Positions 14,078 to 22,383 of a stretch of 25,570 nt of DNA are shown here, piece by piece. Location of the stretch: contig DJWN01000074.1 of NCBI GenBank assembly GCA_002440975.1, positions 1-25,570 on the forward strand, given 5' to 3'. The position numbers were made by a program, and so were the translations under genes. The DNA is from Bacteroidales bacterium UBA6229 (lineage in GTDB: Bacteria > Bacteroidota > Bacteroidia > Bacteroidales > F082). The notes beneath the pieces were generated by a model that searched no databases, had not been told where the DNA came from, and saw only the letters and a program-made list of their open reading frames with translations. The number at the start of each line of letters is the position of its first letter. The first letter of the stretch is position 1.

Positions 14078-16213
14078 CTATTCTTCCTCTTTCAGGCTTT
14101 CTTCGTACTCTTTGAGCAGCTTGGTTTGAACATCACCCGGAACCTGAGCATATTCAGCAAATTTCATGGAGTAAGTTCCACGTCCCGAAGTGATTGAGCT
14201 GAGTGAGGTACTGTATTTATCCATTTCGGCCAAAGGAACCTTGGCATTTATAATCTGGTATTTTCCGTCAGAGTCCATTCCCATGATCACTGCGCGACGT
14301 CCCTGAAGATCAGTCATACAGGCTCCCATCATGTCTTCCGGCATTCTGACAGCGACATCATAAACCGGTTCCATAATCTTAGGGCCGGCATTTTTGAAAG
14401 CAGTGCTAAAGGCGTGACGACCTGCCAGCTTAAACGAAATTTCATTTGAATCGACCGGGTGCATTTTTCCGTCATAAATATAAACGATGATATCGCGGGC
14501 ATACGAACCGGTGAGCGGGCCTTCTTCCATACGTTCCATGATGCCTTTCAGGATGGCCGGCATAAAACGTGCATCAATTGAGCCTCCTACGATACAGTTT
14601 GCAAAGATAAGTTTACCACCCCAGCTGAGTTTATGTTCTTCTTTTCCACGGACAGGGAAATCCGTAGGATCTTTGTAGCCTTCGAAATAAGGTTGTACCA
14701 TCAGATGGACTTCGCCAAACTGACCGGCACCACCCGATTGCTTTTTGTGACGATAGTCGGCCTTGGCTGATTTGGTGATTGTTTCGCGGTATGGGATTTT
14801 TGGTGAATAAAACTCCACTTCCAGCTTATAAATATTATCCATGTACCATTTAACGGTATTCATATGGTATTCGCCCTGGCATTGCAGGATCAATTGGCGC
14901 AATTCGCGCGAAAGTCCGGCAATAATAGTTGGGTCAGTACGATGCATATCCTGAAGAATGCTGCCCAGCTTTTCGTCTTCCTGTGAATTGGCAGCTTTAA
15001 CGGCTGTCATAAAAATCGGATCAGGGAAAACGATGGGTTCGAAACCGGCATCAGCTGCCTTGGGATCCATCAAGGAGTCGTTGGTACGGATGTCTTTTAG
15101 CTTGATTGTGACGGCGATATCTCCGGCAACAACTTTATCTATTTTCTCACGGTTTTTTCCGTTCACAATAAATAACTGCGAAATCCTTTCTTTGTGATCG
15201 TTTCTGGGGTTGATCATGTCTAAACCTTCGGTGATCGTACCGCCATAAACCTTGATCATCGAAACTTCGCCCAGATGTTGCTCGTTGGCAACTTTAAAAA
15301 CGAATAGTCCTGCAGGGTCGTTTATGTTGCAGTTATATTCTTTTCCTGCTGTAGTTTTCCGTGGGTTAGTGTTGTTGGGAGCCGGGCAACTGTGTACGAT
15401 GAAGTCCATCAGACGATGAACGCCAATGCCATGTTTTACTGCGCCACACATGATAGGGAAAATTCCGCGTTGTACCAATCCCAACCGTACACCTTTACGA
15501 GTTTCTTCCAGGCTTAGACTGTCATTTTCGAAATATTTTTCCATCAGTTCTTCATCACCTTCGGCGGCATTTTCGACCAACTCTTTGTGAAGACGTTCGG
15601 CTTTTGCCATTTCATCTGCAGGAATATCAAGCACTTCAGGAACACCACCACCTTGTGGGAATTTCAGCATTTTCATCAGCATCAAGTCAATCACGCTGTC
15701 GAACCCTTCTCCGGCATTGACCGGATATTGAGCTATTGTTGCCTTATCGCCAAAATAATCTTTTAACTGACGAACAGCTTCATCAAAATTGGCATTATGA
15801 TGATCGAGGTGGTTTACAAAAAATACAACCGGTGTATTGGAACGTTCGGCAAGTTTCCAGGCATTTTCGGTAGTAGCTTCCACACCAGCCTGACCGTTTA
15901 CTGTCATAATAGCTGTGTCGGCAACAGTTGTTGCAGCCAGGATATCACCGGCAAAATCGCTAAAACCCGGAGCATCGAGTATGTTTATCTTTTTTTCCTC
16001 GTGCAGGGTGTGCAACAGGCTGAGGTGAACAGAAATCTGGCGATCCAATTCAATTTGTCTGTAATCGGAAACGGAGTTTTTATCATCCACGCTTCCTTTG
16101 CGGTTAATTACTTTACCTTCGAAGAGCATATTCTCAGCCAAGGTCGTTTTGCCGGATTTTGCAGCGCCAATCAAGGCGACATTCCGAATTTCGTCTGTTT
16201 GGTAAACCTTCAT
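14078..16213 (-). CDS. fusA2: Elongation factor G paralog EF-G2
   Basis: 711 residues from the ATG at 16213. This start gives MKVYQTDEIRNVALIG, the usual N-terminus of Bacteroidota EF-G2; an in-frame ATG at 16240 adds nine unmatched residues. All EF-G domains are present: P-loop G16-A-A-K-S-G-K-T-T, domain II, domains III-V, and the domain IV tip with MHPVDSNE. The GTPase signature is altered: switch II reads DAPGFSDF, with Phe84 where EF-G has the catalytic histidine of DTPGHVDF; switch I has DRQISV in place of ERGITI; and G4 is N134-H-L-D137 rather than NKxD. Work on the Bacteroides EF-G2 paralog, as I recall it, describes ribosome translocation without GTP hydrolysis and importance during starvation and gut colonization; that fits these changes. 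Transcribed from its own strong promoter (16262-16292). Confidence 0.93.
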   Translation of the reverse strand: MKVYQTDEIRNVALIGAAKSGKTTLAENMLFEGKVINRKGSVDDKNSVSDYRQIELDRQISVHLSLLHTLHEEKKINILDAPGFSDFAGDILAATTVADTAIMTVNGQAGVEATTENAWKLAERSNTPVVFFVNHLDHHNANFDEAVRQLKDYFGDKATIAQYPVNAGEGFDSVIDLMLMKMLKFPQGGGVPEVLDIPADEMAKAERLHKELVENAAEGDEELMEKYFENDSLSLEETRKGVRLGLVQRGIFPIMCGAVKHGIGVHRLMDFIVHSCPAPNNTNPRKTTAGKEYNCNINDPAGLFVFKVANEQHLGEVSMIKVYGGTITEGLDMINPRNDHKERISQLFIVNGKNREKIDKVVAGDIAVTIKLKDIRTNDSLMDPKAADAGFEPIVFPDPIFMTAVKAANSQEDEKLGSILQDMHRTDPTIIAGLSRELRQLILQCQGEYHMNTVKWYMDNIYKLEVEFYSPKIPYRETITKSAKADYRHKKQSGGAGQFGEVHLMVQPYFEGYKDPTDFPVRGKEEHKLSWGGKLIFANCIVGGSIDARFMPAILKGIMERMEEGPLTGSYARDIIVYIYDGKMHPVDSNEISFKLAGRHAFSTAFKNAGPKIMEPVYDVAVRMPEDMMGACMTDLQGRRAVIMGMDSDGKYQIINAKVPLAEMDKYSTSLSSITSGRGTYSMKFAEYAQVPGDVQTKLLKEYEESLKEEE

Positions 16214-16261
16214 ATATAAAATGCTGTTAAAATTGTTCAACTATTTTTCGAAACAGGCCTG

Positions 16262-16292
16262 CAAATCTAAGCATTTCAGCATTATAAACAAA
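16262..16292 (-). promoter_or_regulatory. Promoter of fusA2
   Basis: On the minus strand TTTG (16292-16289), 19 nt, then TAGATTTG (16269-16262): a full match to the Bacteroidota consensus. The start of transcription would be near 16255, giving a leader of about 42 nt. A perfect 8-bp palindrome CAGGCCTG (16254-16261) sits exactly between the -7 element and that start and may be a regulator site. Confidence 0.8.
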
Positions 16293-16347
16293 TACCAATC
16301 CTTATTTATAATGATGACAATTAAGGTTTTTTAGGTATCATTAACAC

Positions 16348-17343
16348 TTACAAATTCGCTTCGATTTGTTCAATTTCTTGTTTGATAGTGCTCCATTGTT
16401 CCTGAGACATTTTGGCTCCAACCACTTCAATAACATGACCAGCCAACAGGCTGCCTATCTTTCCGGCTTGTGTGAGGCTCAATTGTTTTGAAATACCGTA
16501 AAGAAATCCTGCTGCATACATATCACCGGCACCAGTGGTGTCGATGGCATTGGCTTTGATGGCTTTGATGGGATATACTTCAGCTTTGTGTTTGATGAGT
16601 GATCCTTCTTTTCCTGTTTTTACAACGGCAGTTTCGCAGCGGTCAGCAATAAAATCGAGTGCTTGGTGTGGATCTAATCCGGTGAGGGCTTTGGCTTCCT
16701 CTTCATTGGCAAAAACAAGATCAATGGTTTTGTTGTTGAGCAATTCGAGCAGAAACTCACGTTGGTCTTCAACTACATTATAACTCGCCAGATCGATGGC
16801 AACTTTGGCACCTGATTTGGCAGCCAGTTCAATGGCTTTTTTAAGTAAGGCTTTGTTTTGTACCAGATAACCTTCGATGTAGAAATAATCATATCCGGCA
16901 AACAAAGCTTCATTCAGATGAGATTCTGACAACTCAATGGCGGCTCCCAAACAGGTAGCAAAGGTTCGTTCTCCATCAGCAGTCACAAAAGCATGTGCAA
17001 TTCCCGAAGCTGTTTTGCTGCTGAAAAGCAAGGGTTTGATTCCTGCAGCGATCATATCCTTTTTAAAGAATTCGCCTGTTTCATCTTCGCCCACATGACC
17101 AATAAAGGCAGTTTCAACACCTAATCTGGCAAGGCCGTGTATTGTATTGGATGCCGAACCACCCGAAGAGCGTGTACAGTTTAAATGAGCCGAGGAACTG
17201 GCTACTTCTTCCGAGCGAACCATATCAACCAGTTGCATACTTCCTTTTGGTAGTTTTAGAAGCTTCAGCAGTGTTTCGTCTTCCAGGCGAATCATATTAT
17301 CAACCAGTGCATTTCCGATGCCCAATACCTTTTTTGTTGTCAT
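16348..17343 (-). CDS. PfkB-family sugar kinase, adenosine-kinase-like
   Basis: 331 residues, a complete ribokinase/PfkB fold. The N-terminal signature GIGNALVD (8-15), the sugar-binding GGSASNT (61-67, PfkB motif 1 region) and the C-terminal motif DTTGAGDMYAAGF (268-280) with the anion-hole GAGD and catalytic Asp274 are all present. Bacteroidota proteins of this length and N-terminus are usually annotated as adenosine kinase (adenosine + ATP to AMP + ADP, purine salvage); ribokinase- or fructokinase-like activity cannot be excluded from the sequence. Cytoplasmic. It is separated from fusA2 by 134 bp that contain the fusA2 promoter, so the two are transcribed separately. Confidence 0.88.
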   Translation of the reverse strand: MTTKKVLGIGNALVDNMIRLEDETLLKLLKLPKGSMQLVDMVRSEEVASSSAHLNCTRSSGGSASNTIHGLARLGVETAFIGHVGEDETGEFFKKDMIAAGIKPLLFSSKTASGIAHAFVTADGERTFATCLGAAIELSESHLNEALFAGYDYFYIEGYLVQNKALLKKAIELAAKSGAKVAIDLASYNVVEDQREFLLELLNNKTIDLVFANEEEAKALTGLDPHQALDFIADRCETAVVKTGKEGSLIKHKAEVYPIKAIKANAIDTTGAGDMYAAGFLYGISKQLSLTQAGKIGSLLAGHVIEVVGAKMSQEQWSTIKQEIEQIEANL

Positions 17344-17366
17344 GTCTTTTTATTTTTTGAAAGGCG

Positions 17367-17374
17367 CAAAGGTA
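17367..17374 (-). promoter_or_regulatory. -7 promoter element for the PfkB kinase gene
   Basis: On the minus strand TACCTTTG, a full TAnnTTTG match, 24 bp upstream of the ATG. No TTG is seen 19-21 nt further up; that place (17394-17396) is occupied by the hairpin that ends the upstream operon. Confidence 0.5.
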
Positions 17375-17393
17375 TGAAATGCTGAGCAAAAGG

Positions 17394-17416
17394 AGGTAAG
17401 AAGGTTCAACTTACCT
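17394..17416 (-). terminator. Stem-loop after the T9SS cargo operon, possible terminator
   Basis: AGGTAAG (17394-17400) and CTTACCT (17410-17416) are perfect 7-bp arms around a 9-base loop. Seen on the minus strand the stem is followed by CCTTTTG, a short T-run, and it lies 15 bp beyond the stop codon at 17432. It probably ends the three-gene operon, and it overlaps the expected -33 region of the next promoter. Confidence 0.5.
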
Positions 17417-17431
17417 AATTTGATATGCGTG

Positions 17432-20400
17432 CTAATATGCGATTAGTTTAGTGGTAAGGTTTTGCCTTTTTGAAACCAGACGTAAAATCAATACACCCTG
17501 ATAAGGCTTGTTAAGATGAAGATTTAGTTTGTTTTGATTTAAATCATAATTGAAATCTACTGTTTTGCCGTTTAAATCGACCAGACTAATTTCTTCAGGC
17601 ACAAAGTCTTCGGGAAGTTGAATCAGAAATCGCCCTTTTCCGGGATTGGGAGTAACAATGAGCTGATTTATGGTTTGTTCATCAAGACCGATAAAACAGT
17701 CATTACGAATGGTGAGACGCATTTTTCCTGATGCCGTGCACCCTTCAAGCACACCGATTACACTGATTTCACGGCTTGTTCCGGCTTGGTAATCAGTGCC
17801 TGAAATTGAAATTTGTTGCGTTGTTGCACCTGTATTCCAGTAATATTCAGTAAAACCTTCACCAGCATCGAGGTGTAGGGTATCGTTGGGACAAATCAAA
17901 GTGTCGTTGCCCAGATCAATGCTGCTTAATCCGCCGAACACAAGGGTTGTGGCTGTTGCGCTATCGGTACAGCCATAATCGTTTGTGAGGCTGTAAACTA
18001 TTTGATGTCTGCCATCGCCAGCCAGATCTGGATTAAAAACTCCTGCTACCATCCCGGCTCCCGAAAACAATCCGCCCACAGGCAAGCCTGTTAGCTCGGT
18101 GGGTTCATCCGTTTGGCAATAAACCGGATATAACCCGGAAATACTTACCGCAGTACGAGGAAACACTGCAATGGTAACTTCAGCGGTGTCGATACATCCA
18201 TATTCGTTGCTTCCGAAAACCTGAAAAGTAGTAGTGTCGAGCGGAAAAACGAAAATAGAATCGCCTGATTCACCATTACTCCAACTGTAGATTGAAGCAC
18301 CCGTTGCAGTTAGTTTTATCTGGCTTCCGGCACAAATCTCTGTTTCAGAAGCCGTTGCCGATACAACGGGTTTGGGTTGCACACTAATATTTACCGTATC
18401 AGAAGCACTGCAAAATAAAGGAGCACCATTTTTAACTATAGCGTAATAGGTGTCGGTTTGTTCAGGTAATAATTGCAAGATATAATCATTGCCGATAAGA
18501 CCTGACGCATTATACCATTCGCAGCTAAGCCCGCCACTGGCTTCCAATGTCACATATTCGCCATAACATACAGAGGTGTCGTTACTAACAGATATTTCAG
18601 GTGTTTCATAAACCAATACAAGTAAACTATCGGCAGACGAACAGCCAATTTCTGAGAAGATTTCGGCTTTGATCCAGCTGTTTTCCATAAGCTCAAATTC
18701 CCGGCTCAGTGTAGTCTGACCTCCAAAAAATACGGTATCTGAATCATTCCAAACAACGTATTGCGTCAGGATATGATTATTGTTTGAAACACTAAATTCA
18801 ACACTTTCGCCTGTGCAGATCTGACTGTTTCCGTTTGATAATATCAGATTTATTTCGGGATGATCCTGTACTTCGATTACAGCAGTATCCCTCGAAGTGC
18901 ATCCATAACCATTAACTGCTTCGGCCCAAAGGTAATAAATGGAATCAGCCAGGGGAGGTTCAAAAGTGATGATTTGATTAGTGCTTCCATCCCACCAATG
19001 AAATCCGATAGCATTTTGGGTGCTAAGGTTAAGTTCTATATTATTGCCAAAACAAAGTGAAGCTTGTTGCGGATCGACAGTGATTATGGGTATTTCGAGT
19101 GCATTAACAAGCAAAGAATCGGTGGCCATGCATCCCGTTGTTGCATAAACTTCGAGCTTGATCTGTACGTTGCTGTTAACGATATATTGCAACTCAGCAC
19201 CAGTTTCGGGAAGTAGTACATCATCAGCATACCATAAATAGGAATAATTATCACCTGCTGGCCCCTCAAGAAAAAGCGTATCGAGGGTACACAACTGTAT
19301 GTCTTCCGGAAAATCAAAAACCGGTGTATCAAGAGGCATTAAAACCATCGAATCCGTTGCCATACAACCATCTGGTGGAATTACCTCAACCAACACTTCC
19401 AAAGTATCGCTCAGGATAATTGAAAAAACAGAAGCGGTAATGGCTTGTAATTCGCCATCAACAAACCAGTTGTAGCCGAAATCAGCTCCGGAAGGTGCAA
19501 CAATTTCTATTGTATCATTCAGGCAGCTGAATAAAGTATCGGCCCAATCGATTTGAGGTTTTAATAAAGCATTAATAACCACGCTATCAATTGAAAGGCA
19601 TCCGTTTGGAGAGCCTATTTCAGCAATAAGCGAAACAGTATCCTGAACGATGAAGCCATATTCATGCACGTTTTGAGCAACAGTGTCGGAATTGGCAATC
19701 CACAAATAAGTATAATCCTCCGAAAAAGGCAACTCAAAGGATACGCTGTCGAACTGGCAAATATCCTGATTAGGGCCAAGATCGAAAACCGGAGCTTCGA
19801 GGACGTTTATTGTAATCGTATCTGAGGCTTCGCAGCCACCAGCTGTTATCAGATCGACCCAATAAGTTGTTGTAATTTCAGGACATACAAGGACTGAACT
19901 TGTGGTGCTGTCGTTGCTCCAGAGATAGGTATTGCCTTCTGCCACAGGAGCTTCGAGTAATAAACAATCGCCCTGACAAATTTCAAGGTCGGGCCCCAGA
20001 TCAAATTCACAGTTTTCGCAAAAGCCTGCTTCATATTCAATATCCGGAATGGCACAGAGCCGGTCTTTCATGGCTTGTTGTGCCTCATCCGGAGGCATCA
20101 TCATTACATAATCCATGGCAATGAGGCAGTCGTATTGTGCCTGCGTTTGTTCGGCTATGGTAACAAATTCATCGGCCAGCATTTCAGGGTCTTCTATTTC
20201 GTGGCCGTCCCATTCCAGGTTAATCAGTGAATTGGAGGTTCCGGTTCCGTTATAGCTATTATTGGTTCCACCATTAATGTTGATATTGGTAATTACGGCA
20301 CCTTCGGCTTCAATGGTAAGGCTGAGTGGGTAAAATCGTTGATCTGTCGGAATTTCTCCTTGCAACAGGATCAGTAGTGTATTACCAGCAACATTATAGG

Positions 20401-21373
20401 TAAGCGTTGTTTGCTCACGAATACGCAGGTAATCCAGTATTTCTTCCTCGCTTGCCATCCAGAGATTGTCTTGTCCGGCAATACCATAATTGCTGGCGAT
20501 GGTGTTGAAATCATTGAAGAATGTGGCTTGCGGATAGTCATCAACAATGCTTTGAGTAAAAACAGGTGCCCACCAGTTGCCATCAGCATTTGCCATTGTA
20601 GCAGCTAAATTTGTGATATTTGTGTTTTGAGCCTGCAGGCGGTTCAATTCAAGATTTTGATCCCACTCGGCGAAAGCATTTACATCAGCACCATTATTAC
20701 CAATGATGTCTCCGCCAATCCTTAAAGCAATTTTATAATCATTTTCATAAGCCACCGATGTATAATCTGAGATACCGTTTGGGTTCACGAAAACGCGAGT
20801 TCTTAGTCCGCCAGGAATTGCATTATAAAGCATACGACGTATGTAGCTTTCATTACGTTTAATACTGTAATTCATAAAATCGGGTTCGGTGGAAGCATCT
20901 GAGGTGAAGCCCTGATTGAAAACAGCACAACCATTCTGAATCATGTTTTGAAGCTGTGGCCAGGTAACTTTTCCATAAGTATTGCCTGGTTGATGCATGT
21001 CTTCATTATTAAATCCGTTATAGGAATAAACAGAATTACTTAATTTAAATGAAATTGGATTACCACAGCCATCTGTGTAAAAAAGGCCGGGATAGCTAGT
21101 ATTGCCTTCATTTATTCCTGTAAAAAAGGGGAATCCAACTGAATAAACATCCTCAATTCCATTATCAGCATGGAAACTAAGTGCAAATTTTTTATTGTAG
21201 CGCAGGGGAGCTTTTGCTACCACCACATTCGTTGGTGCCTGGTCAAAGCTTACCATGATGAAGTTTATGCCGGGCTCGGCAGTTTGGGCCTTGCTCGTAA
21301 GGCTCGTCAATAGTAAAAGGTGCGAGGTCAAAAGCAGCACCCATGTCATCGTATTTTTATATAGCGTTTTCAT
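17432..21373 (-). CDS. T9SS type A secreted protein: degenerate NodB-like domain plus ten Ig-like repeats
   Basis: 1313 residues. Signal peptide 1-29 (hydrophobic core VLLLTSHLLLLTSL, cleavage near KAQ). Residues about 35-330 resemble secreted Bacteroidota NodB/CE4 deacetylases: LRYNKKFALSF (57-67), GLFYTDGCGNPISF (96-109), VTWPQLQNM, RVFVNPNGISDY (193-204), LWMASEEEILDYL (304-316). The catalytic sites are lost: TFDDG is replaced by HADNG (68-72), and the metal-binding NHxxxH by N153-Q154-G-F-T-S158. A conserved all-alpha/beta linker domain (330-450) ends in RLCAIPDIEYEAGFC. Then ten Ig-like repeats of 70-85 residues (about 458-1225) follow, most with one Cys near the start (as in DLEIC) and one in a GC near the end, probably a disulfide. 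A type A T9SS sorting domain is at 1238-1313 (LIVTPNPGKGRF… to RLVSKRQNLTTKLIAY). Starts 5 bp after the PorP/SprF stop. Likely cell-surface, non-enzymatic. Confidence 0.85.
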   Translation of the reverse strand: MKTLYKNTMTWVLLLTSHLLLLTSLTSKAQTAEPGINFIMVSFDQAPTNVVVAKAPLRYNKKFALSFHADNGIEDVYSVGFPFFTGINEGNTSYPGLFYTDGCGNPISFKLSNSVYSYNGFNNEDMHQPGNTYGKVTWPQLQNMIQNGCAVFNQGFTSDASTEPDFMNYSIKRNESYIRRMLYNAIPGGLRTRVFVNPNGISDYTSVAYENDYKIALRIGGDIIGNNGADVNAFAEWDQNLELNRLQAQNTNITNLAATMANADGNWWAPVFTQSIVDDYPQATFFNDFNTIASNYGIAGQDNLWMASEEEILDYLRIREQTTLTYNVAGNTLLILLQGEIPTDQRFYPLSLTIEAEGAVITNININGGTNNSYNGTGTSNSLINLEWDGHEIEDPEMLADEFVTIAEQTQAQYDCLIAMDYVMMMPPDEAQQAMKDRLCAIPDIEYEAGFCENCEFDLGPDLEICQGDCLLLEAPVAEGNTYLWSNDSTTSSVLVCPEITTTYWVDLITAGGCEASDTITINVLEAPVFDLGPNQDICQFDSVSFELPFSEDYTYLWIANSDTVAQNVHEYGFIVQDTVSLIAEIGSPNGCLSIDSVVINALLKPQIDWADTLFSCLNDTIEIVAPSGADFGYNWFVDGELQAITASVFSIILSDTLEVLVEVIPPDGCMATDSMVLMPLDTPVFDFPEDIQLCTLDTLFLEGPAGDNYSYLWYADDVLLPETGAELQYIVNSNVQIKLEVYATTGCMATDSLLVNALEIPIITVDPQQASLCFGNNIELNLSTQNAIGFHWWDGSTNQIITFEPPLADSIYYLWAEAVNGYGCTSRDTAVIEVQDHPEINLILSNGNSQICTGESVEFSVSNNNHILTQYVVWNDSDTVFFGGQTTLSREFELMENSWIKAEIFSEIGCSSADSLLVLVYETPEISVSNDTSVCYGEYVTLEASGGLSCEWYNASGLIGNDYILQLLPEQTDTYYAIVKNGAPLFCSASDTVNISVQPKPVVSATASETEICAGSQIKLTATGASIYSWSNGESGDSIFVFPLDTTTFQVFGSNEYGCIDTAEVTIAVFPRTAVSISGLYPVYCQTDEPTELTGLPVGGLFSGAGMVAGVFNPDLAGDGRHQIVYSLTNDYGCTDSATATTLVFGGLSSIDLGNDTLICPNDTLHLDAGEGFTEYYWNTGATTQQISISGTDYQAGTSREISVIGVLEGCTASGKMRLTIRNDCFIGLDEQTINQLIVTPNPGKGRFLIQLPEDFVPEEISLVDLNGKTVDFNYDLNQNKLNLHLNKPYQGVLILRLVSKRQNLTTKLIAY

Positions 21374-21378
21374 GTTTA

Positions 21379-22383
21379 CTACCTCCTGTTAAATTCAACG
21401 GGTTTTGGCCCGGGCTTAACCGGTCTGACTGGTGTAGTGCGTTTTTTTCGTGCATCTGCATCATAAAAATGTGTGATTTTCTTTGTTGTAATCCGGTATC
21501 CTACAGTTATTTCATGTGCGCCTCCGGATCCATTATATACGCCGTTAAATCCCATTTCGTAAGAATAACCGATCACAAAACCATCAATTAATTCACCTCC
21601 CAAACCAAACACCAATGTATTATTGTTGCGATACATCAAGCCAAAATGATAAGTGTCGTTGTAAAAGGCTGTTGCAGAAATATCAATCACTTCCGGAAGC
21701 TTATTTGTTTTTTGGTAAACCCCAAAAAGTTGTAGTTGCCATAGTTCGTCCAATTTAAAGCGATTTGAAATATGCATCAGAAAGGCACGATCGAATGTAA
21801 ATTTACTATCAGCACCTTTGTTATAGGCATCTTTTGAGCGGAAAAGCACGGGTAATCCAAGTCCCAGATGAAAGTGGTTCCAGTTATAAACAAGCCCAAA
21901 ATTGGCATTGAAGTTTGAACCGGTAATTCTGTCCAGATCTTTCAACAAAGGATCGTCATGATCAGCATTCACCTGATCGAGACGAATTACGCTTTGGTAG
22001 AAATTCCCTCCCATGGCAAAGGATAGGAATTGATCATTAGCCATTTGAAGGCGATAAGTATAGTTTAAACCTACTTTAACGCGATTAAAAATATCGGTGT
22101 TATCCGCCATTATCTCCCCTCCTAAATACATCTTATCATGAACTTTACCAAATCCGTTCAACCTGAATGTTTTAGGACTTCCTGGGATATTGCCCCAATC
22201 TCTCCTGTAATTTAAATACACAGCGGCATCGTCGTAGGCTCCTGCAAATGCCGGTTCGAGACTATAACTGTTAAAGATATAGTGAGTACTCACGGGCAAT
22301 TGCTGAGATTGCAATGGCAAAGTTTGAAGCAGAAAACCAAGCAGGCAAGTTCCTAATATGATCGTATAATTTCTTTTCTTCAT
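21379..22383 (-). CDS. PorP/SprF family type IX secretion outer-membrane protein
   Basis: 334 residues. Signal peptide 1-26 (cleavage near LQSQQ), then the family opening QLPVSTHYIFNSYSLEPAFAGAYDD (family: NPAYAG, with Asn replaced by Glu here) and NYRRDWGNIPGSPKTFRLNGF. The rest is a beta-barrel ending about residue 300 (HEITVGYRI). SprF in Flavobacterium is required for secretion of the SprB adhesin, and PorP/SprF paralogs usually sit next to genes for type B (CHU_C) cargo, just as here. A 34-residue basic, proline-rich tail (about 301-334, with DADARKKR and PVRPVKPGPKP) follows the barrel and would point into the periplasm; it is not part of the normal family. The start ATG overlaps the stop of the 916-residue gene (ATGA). 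Confidence 0.9.
   Translation of the reverse strand: MKKRNYTIILGTCLLGFLLQTLPLQSQQLPVSTHYIFNSYSLEPAFAGAYDDAAVYLNYRRDWGNIPGSPKTFRLNGFGKVHDKMYLGGEIMADNTDIFNRVKVGLNYTYRLQMANDQFLSFAMGGNFYQSVIRLDQVNADHDDPLLKDLDRITGSNFNANFGLVYNWNHFHLGLGLPVLFRSKDAYNKGADSKFTFDRAFLMHISNRFKLDELWQLQLFGVYQKTNKLPEVIDISATAFYNDTYHFGLMYRNNNTLVFGLGGELIDGFVIGYSYEMGFNGVYNGSGGAHEITVGYRITTKKITHFYDADARKKRTTPVRPVKPGPKPVEFNRR

Noticed and set aside
16214..16240. Upstream ATG for fusA2
   Set aside because: The ATG at 16213 yields the conserved MKVYQT start and keeps a usual leader after the consensus promoter.
17700..20000. DNA-level tandem repeats in the Ig-like region
   Set aside because: The modules are repeats only at the protein level; no long near-identical DNA copies were seen.
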